DNA from: Pollenia angustigena | Lineage: Eukaryota; Arthropoda; Insecta; Diptera; Polleniidae | Reading direction: 5' to 3' | Assembly: GCA_930367215.1 (NCBI GenBank) | Contig: OV884058.1 | Location: 216,608,208-216,672,207, forward strand | Length of the DNA: 64,000 bases | Part shown: in pieces, positions 59,701 to 63,799 of the stretch | Layout of the letters: each line of letters opens with the position of its first letter | Numbering within the stretch: the stretch's first letter is position 1 | Program-made: the position numbers and the translations under genes | The notes under the pieces: generated by a model | Told to the model about the DNA's origin: nothing | What the model saw: the letters and a program-made list of their open reading frames with translations, nothing else | The model's database searches: none

Positions 59701-60011
59701 ACTTACGTAATCTATTAAATTTAATTTATAAACATTTTACATTTTTAATGATTTTTAGGAAACTACGTTATCTTATAAATTATATTTACTTTTGGTATTC
59801 CCTGACATTTTTAATATGTCGTACTGCATGTGTTTTCATGTTTGCTTCGAAAATACACGATGCTGCAGTTATGCCTTTAAAAACTTTGTGTCTTGTGCCG
59901 AGTGGCTGTTGGACGGAAGAGGTGCAACGCTTTAGAGCTCAGATATTGAATGAGTTTGTTGGTCTGACTGGTAAACGTTTCTATGGAATGACACGGCAGA
60001 ATTTATTCGGG
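29592..60011 (+). CDS. Gr61a: Sugar-type gustatory receptor, Gr61a-like, seven exons, 3' end not seen
   Basis: A seven-transmembrane insect gustatory receptor, an odorant-receptor-related ligand-gated cation channel of taste neurons. In Drosophila the sugar clade is Gr5a, Gr61a and Gr64a-f; Gr61a is linked to glucose detection. Exons: 29592-29733, 29818-30009, 48017-48211, 48356-48525, 54890-55012, 59535-59689 and 59759-60011, 1230 nt or 410 codons in frame with GT-AG junctions throughout. Recalled Drosophila Gr61a aligns along its length: LDTFHRALRP and FGVMPL (exons 1-2), the FKV and FGGLKT region, HYP-type loop and W-S-L-R-K-Q (exon 3), YASSYYNFHMHRLHCH (exon 4), LNGAFTFIWNF and LATRFQQFNARIG (exon 5), VPDAVWYKIRREHIVLCE (exon 6), INYIYFWYSLTFL and SKIHDA, WTEEVQRF and MTRQNLFG (exon 7). 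The final exon with TM7 and the TYEL-type signature (about 25 residues) is not found before 64000. No stop or frameshift is seen. Introns 2 (18.0 kb), 4 (6.4 kb), 5 (4.5 kb) and 7 (>4 kb) are transposon-filled. Confidence 0.9.
29818..30009 (+). CDS. Gr61a: Receptor exon 2 (residues 48-111)
   Basis: The acceptor TTTTACAG gives LFIAHIFGVMPLVNS (TM1), a short loop and the ATVLFFLFGGLK helix (TM2). It ends phase 1 at G|GTAAAAATT. Reading through the intron soon hits a stop. Confidence 0.9.
30361..30500 (-). repeat. tRNA-derived SINE, family D, copy 2, with poly-A tail
   Basis: Reverse complement: GCCCCGGTAGGCTAGCTTTT, GCGAGCTAGTCTATC (A-box region), then GTGAGTTCGATTCCCACC (B-box) and a body with CTGCAGACAAGCATAGAG. 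It ends in the A-run read here as T at 30361-30379. The head is tRNA-like; the tail marks it as a retroposon. Confidence 0.75.
31496..31720 (-). repeat. Repeat shared with intron 7 (inverted)
   Basis: The reverse complement of this ~225-bp segment closely matches 60018-60245, including GCAACCAGTGAAATGCGCAT and TAGCTTTTCTAAAATCTTTG. It lies inside the foldback element here. Confidence 0.8.
31842..33250 (+). mobile_element. INE-1-like element, family F
   Basis: Starts TTATACCCTCCACCACAATT with inverse GAAGAGGGTATA, then CATAAAGTATATATATTCAA and GCCATGTCCGTCTGACCGTC, the classic INE-1 layout. An internal block (TAGTACGCCTAAAACC) recurs at about 32750 and 32907. A TA-flanked element splits it at 32061-32483. 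The 3' end is unclear. Confidence 0.7.
32061..32483. mobile_element. 423-bp element, CCCA(G/A)TAAAAAAT ends, TA target
   Basis: Left CCCAGTAAAAAATTG, right CCATTTTTTATTGGG, with TA outside each end. It interrupts family F. The first ten bases equal those of the CCCAGTAAAAACTTCG MITEs, suggesting a related transposase. Confidence 0.7.
33563..34030 (-). CDS. Transposon-type ORF, C-terminal region (155 codons)
   Basis: An open frame that looks truly coding. It contains SPTVHKVLRHGAAV, ILTIGQLSEEATGARNKH, SRKFSRIECNQYLLNRLPL and a basic MRKTKSKKKK end. I recall this block (P-T-hydrophobic-H-K, G-Q-L-S-E-E-A, A-R-N-K, R-K-F-S-R, N-R-L-L-L-T-S) from many unnamed, probably transposon-borne arthropod proteins; I cannot name the superfamily. 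It is on the same strand as the helix-turn-helix relic at 34680-34810, and both may be parts of one internally deleted element. The start at 34030 is only the edge of the frame. Confidence 0.55.
   Translation of the reverse strand: MGIPVAAILKNTKDQQRYVSGIDKNLIYRLKIILDAMCFCIKIKDTAELYGSPYQFHPVSPTVHKVLRHGAAVKREAILTIGQLSEEATGARNKHVHTYRLDYSRKFSRIECNQYLLNRLPLTSVPLLTGMRKTKSKKKKPLSIEALNLLEENGI
34680..34874 (-). pseudogene. CENP-B-type N-terminal helix-turn-helix relic
   Basis: Minus-strand residues KKKQISLKQKQGILTRSKSG then IERNLELAPSTIKS follow the pattern of the CENP-B/pogo DNA-binding domain: basic start, L-K-x-K, I-L, G, D-I-x-x-x-L-x-L-x-x-S-T-I. The frame after this has no domain, so the protein is broken. 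Confidence 0.5.
35130..35690 (+). mobile_element. INE-1-like family F fragment
   Basis: Shares GATTTAGCCATGTACGTGTG, AAACACGCTCACTTTGGAAA and AATCGGTTCAGTA with 31960-32540. Neither end is intact. Confidence 0.6.
35876..36494. mobile_element. Foldback element with a MITE inside
   Basis: The left border CGCTAGATTA is interrupted by a MITE at 35887; the right border reads GTGTAATCTAGCC. TTAA lies outside both borders (35871-35874 and about 36494), which would fit piggyBac-like targeting, but only the termini support it. Confidence 0.4.
35887..36156 (+). mobile_element. 270-bp MITE, CCCAGTAAAAACTTCG family, TA target
   Basis: Ends CCCAGTAAAAACTTCGCTTA and TAGGCGAAGTTTTTACTGGG, with TA on both sides. 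The left ~70 bp and right ~200 bp match the two ends of the 4010-8238 element in the same order. Confidence 0.85.
36495..38855. other. Intron 2 stretch, no gene seen
   Basis: Contains AT-rich sequence, a T-run at 37570-37592 and an ATT microsatellite at 38508-38526. Several 60-90-codon frames exist on both strands without domains or splice support. Confidence 0.4.
38857..39125 (-). mobile_element. 270-bp MITE, CCCAGTAAAAACTTCG family, inverted
   Basis: Ends CCCAGTAAAAACTTCGCCTA and TAGGCGAAGTTTTTACTGGG. The reverse complement matches the MITE at 35887 along its length. The flanks (AA / AA) are not informative. Confidence 0.85.
39434..39752 (-). CDS. Possible terminal exon, product unknown
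   Basis: The minus-strand frame from an acceptor-like TGTTTTTCCTTAG (39753-39765) to a stop at 39434 gives about 106 codons. Its composition is coding-like: NEVYNKDSEQVLSTESRRV, then LAETPMSLRHLLTKSS, HHILEQDLKFM and a hydrophobic end with LIPFPMVLQVGIEV. I do not recognise the family. No upstream exon is identified. It sits in intron 2 of the receptor, antisense to it, next to a repeat. It could be a gene fragment moved by a transposon, a nested gene or chance. Confidence 0.35.
39790..40870 (+). mobile_element. Helitron-like family G element, diverged
   Basis: Shares AACTTTATATCTCCAAAACT, CCATCTATCTTTTAAACCAA and the GGTACTTTTT motifs with 12915 and 21117. A segment at 40265-40540, with CTCATGTCTTATTGACA-like motifs at both edges, appears to be an insertion. 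Confidence 0.55.
40871..41442 (+). mobile_element. INE-1-like element, family A, complete
   Basis: Starts TTATACCCACACCGCAATAG and ends ACCGGGCTTGACCGACTATA then CTTTCTTACTTG. It is shorter than the other complete copies (one central repeat block is missing). Confidence 0.85.
41722..41952. mobile_element. ~230-bp foldback element
   Basis: The left AACGCCCTAATTGTGTTTAA region pairs with the right CAGTTCTTGGCGTTGCG. The inner arms hold ATATTTCATAATTTTTTTGT and TCTACAGAAATTCA with their inverses at 41845-41920. Confidence 0.6.
42360..43091 (-). mobile_element. Decayed INE-1-like family A copy
   Basis: Minus-strand blocks: GGCGACCTGTCC at 42712, GGCTACATGGACAGGC at 42957, CACACATCAGCACAATCGCA at 43042, and the terminal CACTGTTGTGGTGTGGGT. 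About 230 bp of unrelated sequence (42724-42950) separates the first two. An hAT-type element interrupts the terminus at 43092. Confidence 0.65.
43092..44132. mobile_element. hAT-type non-autonomous element 2, 8-bp TSD GTGTGGGT
   Basis: Ends CAGGGTTACCGTTG and CAACGGTAACGCTG. GTGTGGGT is exact at 43084-43091 and 44133-44140. AAAGGGTCA repeats crowd both subterminal regions. No transposase is readable. The target is the terminus of an INE-1-like element, so the hAT insertion is younger. Confidence 0.9.
44433..45319. mobile_element. hAT-type non-autonomous element 3, 8-bp TSD GTTTGCAG
   Basis: Ends CAGTGATGTTAACCGTACGG and its loose inverse ending GTTAACATCACTG. GTTTGCAG is exact at 44425-44432 and 45320-45327. 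ACGGTAATT motifs repeat near both ends. A 90-codon minus-strand frame (44732-45004) inside has no domain I recognise. Confidence 0.9.
45609..45630 (+). repeat. (TAG)n microsatellite
   Basis: Six to seven TAG units directly before the CCCTGC element. Confidence 0.9.
45633..46271. mobile_element. TA-flanked foldback element, CCCTGC ends, split by a SINE
   Basis: Left CCCTGCAGGCAA, right TTTGCCGGCAGGG, TA outside each end. Internal AGTTAACTTT / AAAGTTAACT and AGCTAACT motifs repeat on both arms. A family D SINE and its T-rich tail lie at 45887-46050. Confidence 0.75.
45887..46050 (-). repeat. tRNA-derived SINE, family D, copy 3
   Basis: The reverse complement has CCCCGGTAGACTAGCTGGTA then GCGAGCTAGTCTATCAGCAC and GGTTGCGGGATCGAATCCC, followed by a long A-rich tail (T-rich here at 45887-45973). 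The head is the best preserved of the four and folds like a tRNA. Confidence 0.8.
46275..46840. other. Intron 2 stretch, no gene seen
   Basis: AT-rich, with a TTGTTATTGTTGTT run at 46290-46315. The 85-codon minus-strand frame has no domain. Confidence 0.4.
46844..47111. mobile_element. 268-bp foldback MITE, CAGGTATGTGA family, copy 2
   Basis: Ends CAGGTATGTGACGGAAATCG and CGATTTTCATCACATATCTG with AAT on both sides (46841-46843, 47112-47114). Its reverse complement matches 27808-28077. Confidence 0.85.
47115..47914. other. Intron 2 stretch, no gene seen
   Basis: Holds T-runs (47190-47209), a short palindrome GTTAAGCAAAGCTTAAC at 47130, and a repeated GCGAAAGAA motif. Confidence 0.4.
47915..47954 (+). 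mobile_element. INE-1-like family B 3' end, decayed
   Basis: GGAGGCTATAAGAGGTAGCA then CTCTTACTTG, matching GATATAAGATTCGGC...AGCACTCTTACTTG with the hairpin lost. It lies about 60 bp upstream of exon 3. Confidence 0.5.
48017..48211 (+). CDS. Gr61a: Receptor exon 3 (residues 112-176)
   Basis: The acceptor CTATTTTCAG lies 18 kb after exon 2 and restores phase. It encodes TM3 (FFYMVLVISINFLSLARNW) and the start of TM4 (LLIGFLITAV). It ends at G|GTGAGA. Confidence 0.9.
48356..48525 (+). CDS. Gr61a: Receptor exon 4 (residues 177-233)
   Basis: The acceptor GTTTGTAG is followed by EHCLFYASSYYNFHMHRLHC and then FTYFPYNMFLAVYAF. The donor is at TTT|GTATTC, phase 0. The frame runs on without a stop past the donor, so the exon end is set by homology to the exon 5 junction. 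Confidence 0.85.
48853..49084. mobile_element. 232-bp foldback MITE, GGGGCCTAATTCTGGCA ends
   Basis: The left GGGGCCTAATTCTGGCA pairs with the right TGCCAGAATTAGGCCCC. Arms include GATCGAGTACTTTCTCGATT and its inverse. A partial copy is at 52309-52488. Confidence 0.85.
49082..49312. mobile_element. ~230-bp foldback MITE, CCT(A/G)TT..AAAATCAC ends
   Basis: The left CCCTATTCTTAAAATCAC and right GTGATTTTCAAAACAGG are imperfect inverses; AAAATCACAC motifs fill the interior. It directly abuts, or shares bases with, the previous MITE. Confidence 0.6.
49445..49910. mobile_element. hAT-type non-autonomous element 4, 8-bp TSD ACTATTAT
   Basis: Ends CAGGGACCGTAACAGTTATT and AACTGTTATTTGCGGTCCCTG (1-nt loop difference). 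ACTATTAT is exact at 49437-49444 and 49911-49918. AACAGTTATTTTTTGATTTT repeats occur near the left end. 466 bp, no coding content. Confidence 0.92.
49980..50226 (-). repeat. tRNA-derived SINE, family C, copy 2
   Basis: The reverse complement has CTGAGGAGATCGAGTGGTTT, the ACATGTCAGGGTAACCTGCC block, GTGTTCGAGCCCC (B-box region), TCAAGAATGAAAAATTATCA and the GAACTTAAGCCTAATTAAA 3' part. Confidence 0.7.
50230..51850. other. Intron 4 stretch, no gene seen; probable old repeats
   Basis: Repeated phrases such as CAATTGGTCCCACTGACTGG and GTCAATTGACCCC (51400-51740), plus AACCGACTC at 51314 echoed by GAGTCGGTTTAATG at 52230, suggest a large decayed foldback. I cannot fix its borders. Confidence 0.35.
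51855..52195. mobile_element. ~340-bp foldback element
   Basis: Left GTTTTATGAAGATTCCCAAA then TCTAGCGAT; right inverse ATCGCTAGAGA, then TTGGGAATCTTCATAAAAC. The inner arms also pair (ATGACCAAATATAAAAGATA with TATTGTATTTGGTCA). Total arms about 70 bp or more. Confidence 0.75.
52978..54309 (+). mobile_element. INE-1-like element, family B, long copy split by a MITE
   Basis: Starts TTTATACCCTTCACCGAAGG, then CTATAAAGTATATATATTCT, GTCCGTCTGTCCGTCTGTCC and GTGGGCGGGATTGGAG: the INE-1 layout. It has the ATATCAAAATATCGGAAAT block twice (53530, 54018). A MITE lies at 54061-54293. The 3' hairpin is absent and the next copy begins at once. Confidence 0.75.
54061..54293. mobile_element. 233-bp foldback MITE, GGGGTCTAATCAC ends
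   Basis: The left GGGGTCTAATCACCGCATAC pairs with the right ATGCAGTGATTAGACCCC. ATCGA-rich arms. It interrupts the family B phrase ACCGAAATA...TGAATTCCC. Confidence 0.85.
54310..54549 (+). mobile_element. INE-1-like element, family B, short copy with both ends
   Basis: Begins TTTTATACCCTTCACCGAAG and ends GGGTATATAAGATTCGGC, hairpin ATTCGGC-ACA-GCCGAAT, then ATAGCACTCTTACTTG. Only about 240 bp, so most of the body is deleted. Confidence 0.85.
54890..55012 (+). CDS. Gr61a: Receptor exon 5 (residues 234-274)
   Basis: The acceptor CATTACAAG has a poor pyrimidine tract but gives exact continuity: FLNGAFTFIWNFLDFF. It ends ELAGC|GTAAGT, phase 0, 41 codons. Confidence 0.85.
55390..55610 (-). mobile_element. 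INE-1-like fragment with 3' hairpin
   Basis: The ATTCGGC-TAT-GCCGAAT hairpin at 55411-55427 matches family B's 3' end read in reverse. Upstream phrases (TTCCGGGAGCATATTTGTAT) recall 26540 and 42590. Confidence 0.5.
55709..56339 (-). mobile_element. LTR of a Ty3/gypsy retrotransposon
   Basis: Bordered by TGTTACGTTACTGCC and TTACTTTCGTAGCA, giving TG...CA ends; 631 bp. On the minus strand a purine-rich tract (CTTAAGTGGGGGACAG) directly precedes it, as expected for the polypurine primer site at the 3' LTR. It contains CG-poor, AT-rich sequence with AATAAA-like sites. Confidence 0.75.
56340..56630 (-). pseudogene. Ty3/gypsy pol 3' end (integrase C-terminal region), broken
   Basis: On the minus strand, short blocks such as KMKVVHLER, APYGRG and NRDEQA lie just before the polypurine tract, as in the integrase tail of Ty3/gypsy elements. 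Stops and a frameshift interrupt them, and nothing further upstream of pol is visible. It is a 5'-truncated, inactive fragment; no env-like sequence is seen. Confidence 0.7.
56845..57010 (-). mobile_element. INE-1-like 5' fragment
   Basis: CACACGGACAGAGGGGCATCG, then ACTTTATAGGGTCTACGATC and ACAAATTCTTATATATCC are the inverse of the family's 5' blocks (TATAAAGTATATAT, GTCCGT, GGGTATA). Confidence 0.45.
57135..57283 (+). repeat. tRNA-derived SINE, family D, copy 4, poly-A tail
   Basis: Contains GGCAAGCTAGTAGTCTAGTC (A-box region), GGGTTGCGGATTCGATTCCC (B-box), CCTGCAGACAAGCGTAGAGC and ends in an A-run at 57267-57280. Confidence 0.75.
57290..58560. other. Intron 5 stretch, no gene seen; degenerate CAAACAA repeats
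   Basis: From 57560 to 57790 phrases like GAATCAAACAAAAAA and TTCAAACAAATAATTT recur every ~30-60 nt on one strand. They recur thinly near 58410-58480. I see no gene. Confidence 0.4.
58905..58945 (-). mobile_element. INE-1-like 5' terminus only
   Basis: ATACCCTACCCAACTGTAGTGAAGGGTAT is a palindromic 5' subterminal motif of INE-1 type; GGGTATA and ACCC arms pair. The rest of an element is not evident. Confidence 0.3.
59036..59118 (-). repeat. tRNA-like sequence, probable SINE head of a third type
   Basis: The reverse complement reads GTAGCTCAGTTCGCTAAAGT (good A-box) and CAAGTTCAAATCTTAG (B-box) about 35 nt apart. The anticodon-loop region is AT-rich and the stems do not pair well, so I do not call a functional tRNA. 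Confidence 0.45.
59535..59689 (+). CDS. Gr61a: Receptor exon 6 (residues 275-326)
   Basis: The acceptor TTTTTTCCAG is followed by YVPDAVWYKIRREHIVLCEF. The block VSTLVFLSSLNNMYFIC forms TM6-region sequence. It ends phase 2 at AC|GTGAGT. Confidence 0.9.
59759..60011 (+). CDS. Gr61a: Receptor exon 7 (residues 326-410)
   Basis: Follows a 69-nt intron, the smallest in the gene. It encodes KLRYLINYIYFWYSLTFL, FASKIHDA, LVPSGCWTEEVQRF and VGLTGKRFYGMTRQNLFG. It ends phase 0 at GGG|GTAAGT, where Drosophila Gr61a also continues into the last helix. Confidence 0.9.
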
Positions 60012-60017
60012 GTAAGT

Positions 60018-60245
60018 TTTTTTTATCAAAGTTATTTTTGGGAATAAAAAATTTCTGTATATGACGTGCTAAATTTCCAATTTTTCATATTTGATAAATA
60101 CACCGAAATTTATTGTTGAGGGAAAGCTACCTTCCATGCGCATTTCACTGGTTGCTTAGGCCAGATCATCCGCAAACCTTTTCCAAAGATTTTAGAAAAG
60201 CTAAAAACATTTTACAAATAAAACCTTAAAGCGAATAAAAATTAT
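60018..60245 (+). repeat. Repeat shared (inverted) with intron 2 foldback element
   Basis: It matches the reverse complement of 31496-31720 closely, beginning only seven bases after the exon 7 donor. Confidence 0.8.
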
Positions 60246-60567
60246 AATCACTCAAAGTCTTACTTGCAACAATATCAATGCTTAAACAAAACACCAACAA
60301 TAAACAGTGAGTTTATCTTTTTTTTATTTTAATTCGAACAATGGAAAACTTTTGTTTTTAGATGCAGGCATTTCCACAGAAAAGTCAACTTTTAGTCACG
60401 TTACACCACCAAGTATTTTGAATTGTTTATCAAAGGATTAGTAACTTATATATTTTTGACTTATTTGTATTTTGGTGCAAAGCGCAACTAGCTTTATATT
60501 TGTGAAAGGCAATTTCAGGGCGGCGCGTTTTCTCTTTTCTCTATTATTACGTATGTACACACATTAA

Positions 60568-61188
60568 AGCCGGCAATACACTACCCTATTTAGTCGTACG
60601 ATTTGTCAAAAAATCATATGTGCTCATAAAGTAGGATAGTGTGGCTTAAAAATTAATTGAGTGACTGATTTTTTGACAAGTCTGTCCGACTTGCAAATGT
60701 TTATGAAAAAAAGCCCTCTGAGGAGATTGAGTGGTTGCAATCGAAACATGTCAGGGTAACCTGTCCGTAAACACCTGGGTTCGAGCCCAGATTGAGTCAA
60801 GAATGAAAAATTATCAGTAAATTTTAATTGATTTTCATGTTGTAAAATTCCTTTCTTCATAAAAATAATTTAATGAAAATTAAATTTAATGAACTTAAGC
60901 CTAATTAAAAATATTAAAAATTTGGATTAAAAACCATAAATAGTTCAATAAAATAACCACAATACTAATAGTTTATGAAAATTTTTATAAAATTATAGTT
61001 TATATACGATCAGAGTTGCATTTTCTTGTAAAGTATTTGAGTCATTTGAGTTGGCATCATTTTTGTGGGATAGTTTGGCATTGACAGCAGACTTTGAAGA
61101 CGGATAGAATTCCATCGGATAGAATTCCATCAGATTTTCGTGTGAATGCATGAGTCGTACGATTGTGTAGGATAGTGAATCCCGGCCA
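60568..61188. mobile_element. Harbinger-type MITE, GCCGG ends, split by SINE C
   Basis: The left AGCCGGCAATACACTACCCT then GTCGTACGA pairs with the right TCGTACGATTGTGTAGGATA then CCCGGC. TAA lies outside both. A 16-bp direct repeat CGGATAGAATTCCATC is at 61100-61131. Confidence 0.65.
60715..60975 (+). repeat. tRNA-derived SINE, family C, copy 3
   Basis: CTGAGGAGATTGAGTGGTTG, ACATGTCAGGGTAACCTG, GGGTTCGAGCCC (B-box), GTCAAGAATGAAAAATTATC, and the AT-rich tail with GAACTTAAGCCTAATTAAA. Confidence 0.75.
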
Positions 61189-61239
61189 TAACCAACATTA
61201 ACAACAACATATGTTGCATAAATCGCAAAATGTTATACA

Positions 61240-62070
61240 CAAGGAAACCAATTGCATGTTTTTCCGTTTTAGAGCTTTTTATGCATTTTGGCATCGATTT
61301 GTTAGTGCATATTTTTGCATATTTTACCGTTTGCAGCATTTTTTGCATAATTTAGTTAAAAGAGCCTTTTTGCAGCATTTTTTTAGGTTTATGCAACATA
61401 TTCTGCCTCTTTAAGGCATATTTTGATACATATTAAATTTTTTTAGATGCCTACAATAGCTTTCGCAGCAAAAAAAATTTTTTTTTTTTCAAAAATCTTT
61501 TACTTCAATTTCGACATCTACATTTAATTTTTGATCTAAAGTTGTAAGACAAAGCAGGTTGTCATTAAGGATAAATGCTATGCAATTTGTATCTAGACCA
61601 ATCTTTTAGTATTCCGATCGACTCAGAATCACTTTTTAAACAGATCTTACTATGTCCATCCGTCCGTCTGGCTGGTTGCCTGTCCATGTTTGCCTTGTGC
61701 GCAAAGTACAAGTTAAAATTTTGTAGATAATTTGATCAAATATGGATGAAGTCTATGCAAGTGGTGAGAAACGGTCTATAATTTCACATCCAAATTAGAC
61801 TCTTTGTGTCCACAAGCGATCTTATTACGATGCTATTTAAATTAAGCTTGTCCCAAATATATTTTACTGCAAATTAAATGATTTTCGAATCGGTTCACAT
61901 TTGCTCATCCATATATACCTTTAACTTCCTTTTAAATGTCTTCAAATTATTAATTTTAAATTTTTAGGGCATACATATTTTTAACATTTTTCATGGCATA
62001 TTTTCCAGTTTTTACTGCATATTTAATGCTTATAAAACGCGTTTTATAGAGCATATTTCTGGTTTCCCTG
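61240..62070. mobile_element. hAT-type non-autonomous element 5, 8-bp TSD GTTATACA
   Basis: Ends CAAGGAAACCA and TGGTTTCCCTG. GTTATACA is exact at 61232-61239 and 62071-62078. GCATATTTT and GCATTTTT motifs crowd both subterminal regions. An INE-1-like fragment lies inside at 61540-61810. Confidence 0.88.
61540..61810 (+). mobile_element. INE-1-like family A fragment inside hAT-type element 5
   Basis: GATCGACTCAGAATCACTTT, CCGTCTGGCTGG, TTGTGCGCAAAGTACAAG and GTAGATAATTTGATCAAAT follow the family A order. Both ends are lost. Confidence 0.65.
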
Positions 62071-62436
62071 GTTATACATATTATAGGTTACCTATCGCTG
62101 CTTTACATTTAGTGAAAAAAAAAAATTAAACAGCATGGGTCTAAAATGGAAGCTTAATTGCCTGGTAACGTTACGTGACAAATAGAGAGATTTTCTGAGG
62201 AAATACTCATATGTAGTATATTCCCAATATATTTCTCTATGATTCATAGGCTTTCCTACTTTTAATATGAAGTCTTCTCATTTAATAGCGATTAACTGTT
62301 CGAAAAATGCATTTTATGACCTACACCACATAATTTGGTCAGATACCTTTTGACTCACTTTCTTTTTAATGGTTTTTTTTTAACTTAAGAATAGACTTTG
62401 AAATTGTTGAGAATTGGTCGAAAGAAGCCAGATATT

Positions 62437-63694
62437 GGCCCCTATTATGAGTTACATTCGATAAACGATTTTCGCTGGCTATCGAACATCGACTATCGAA
62501 TCTTAATTTGGTATTATGAGTTGGCAGCACTATCGAAAGTTTCGTTGTGCATCGAATTTTTCAACGAAAACAAATTTGCTTTCGACTGTGCAAATAAATG
62601 TAAAAAACTTGTTGAAAATGTAACTATTTGTAATTTTTTTGGTGTTTGTATACCAAATGCAATATTCTTGATCTGTTTTGTTCATTTTATGCAAGTCCAA
62701 CGTCGTTAACAGCAACTGGAAGCGCTCATATTCCTTAAGGCGCCCGTAATCGACATGTATTTGTCATCTGACATGTCAAATTTTCAAGTCACATGTAATT
62801 GTTCATGTCTGTCAAAATTGCTGTTTTACATAAGGTTTATAATATTCGGTCACAAACGTACATGTAATTTGCTTCTGACATTGTCTCTGTTTTTTTCGCA
62901 TTGTTATTGCAGAAACCAAAGTAGTTCTCGGTTTCAAAATAGCTTGCTGCCGCCACGAAAATATTTATTTGCGCCGTAAAATAATTCAGCCATCTTAAAA
63001 TTTTTTTCTTTTATTTTAAAGATACCAATTTAGAATTTTATAATGAAACGGTTTTTATGTATATATTTACATAAATTCTATTCAATGGTAAGATGAGCAT
63101 ACATATCTTGGTATTGTAAAATATTAACTTCAGCCGGCTAATGATTCCGTCAATAGTTGACGCCGCTGCCAGTTTTTTCCCGGCATAGATTTCTGATGTC
63201 AGATGGTTTGTCAGAAGAAAATAGAGCACGCTCTAATTGAAATTTTGTCAGATGACTTTGCGTCGGACTTTTACAGAAGCAAAGTTAAAAAGGTAACACA
63301 CGACATGTATGTGTTTTGCAGTGGGAAATTTGACATGTCAGATGACAAAAACATGTCGTCTATACGCTCCTTTATGGAACAAAATTCTTTTTTCACCAAA
63401 TGATTTGCAGCAAAGTTCAGCATGTAAAAAAATGGGATGAAACCCCACTGAAGCTAAATTATTTGAAAACAACCATAATTCGCCGTAATCACGTTTAACT
63501 TTAATTTTATTTTTTAAATTTGTAAACAAAAATTTTTGATTTTAAGTGACAGCTGATCGAAAATGTACTACTGTGAATTAACAAAATCACAATAGTAAAT
63601 TTTTATCGAATGCGCGCCATAATACCAAATGAAAATTCGTTCGATCAGCTAATTCGACTGCTGTCGAAAATCGAATTTAGTTCATAATAGGCAC
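62437..63694. mobile_element. 1.26-kb foldback element with a nested foldback
   Basis: The left GGCCCCTATTATGAGTTACA then CGATTTTCG pairs with the right CGAAAATCGAA then TTCATAATAGGCACC. A second phrase, GGTATTATGAGTT / CATAATACC, pairs further in. Another element occupies 62735-63372. Confidence 0.75.
62735..63372. mobile_element. ~640-bp foldback element nested in the previous one
   Basis: The left CGACATGTATTTGTCATCTG then ACATGTCAAATTT pairs with the right AAATTTGACATGTCAGATGA then CAAAAACATGTCG. TCCTT before and TCCTTT after may be the target duplication. Confidence 0.75.
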
Positions 63695-63799
63695 CATTAA
63701 TTTTAGTCCCGCAACAGCTTTCGATCCGGTCCACCAATAACAAAAGCTTTTATATATGTAAGTCTTACCTCTGAAAAACTTTAAGTTTAAAAACATTTA

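Noticed and set aside
62428..62460. TATTATGAGTTACAT as a candidate last receptor exon (Y-Y-E-L)
   Set aside because: No acceptor in the right phase, sequence around it does not match the family, and it is the inverted end of a foldback element.
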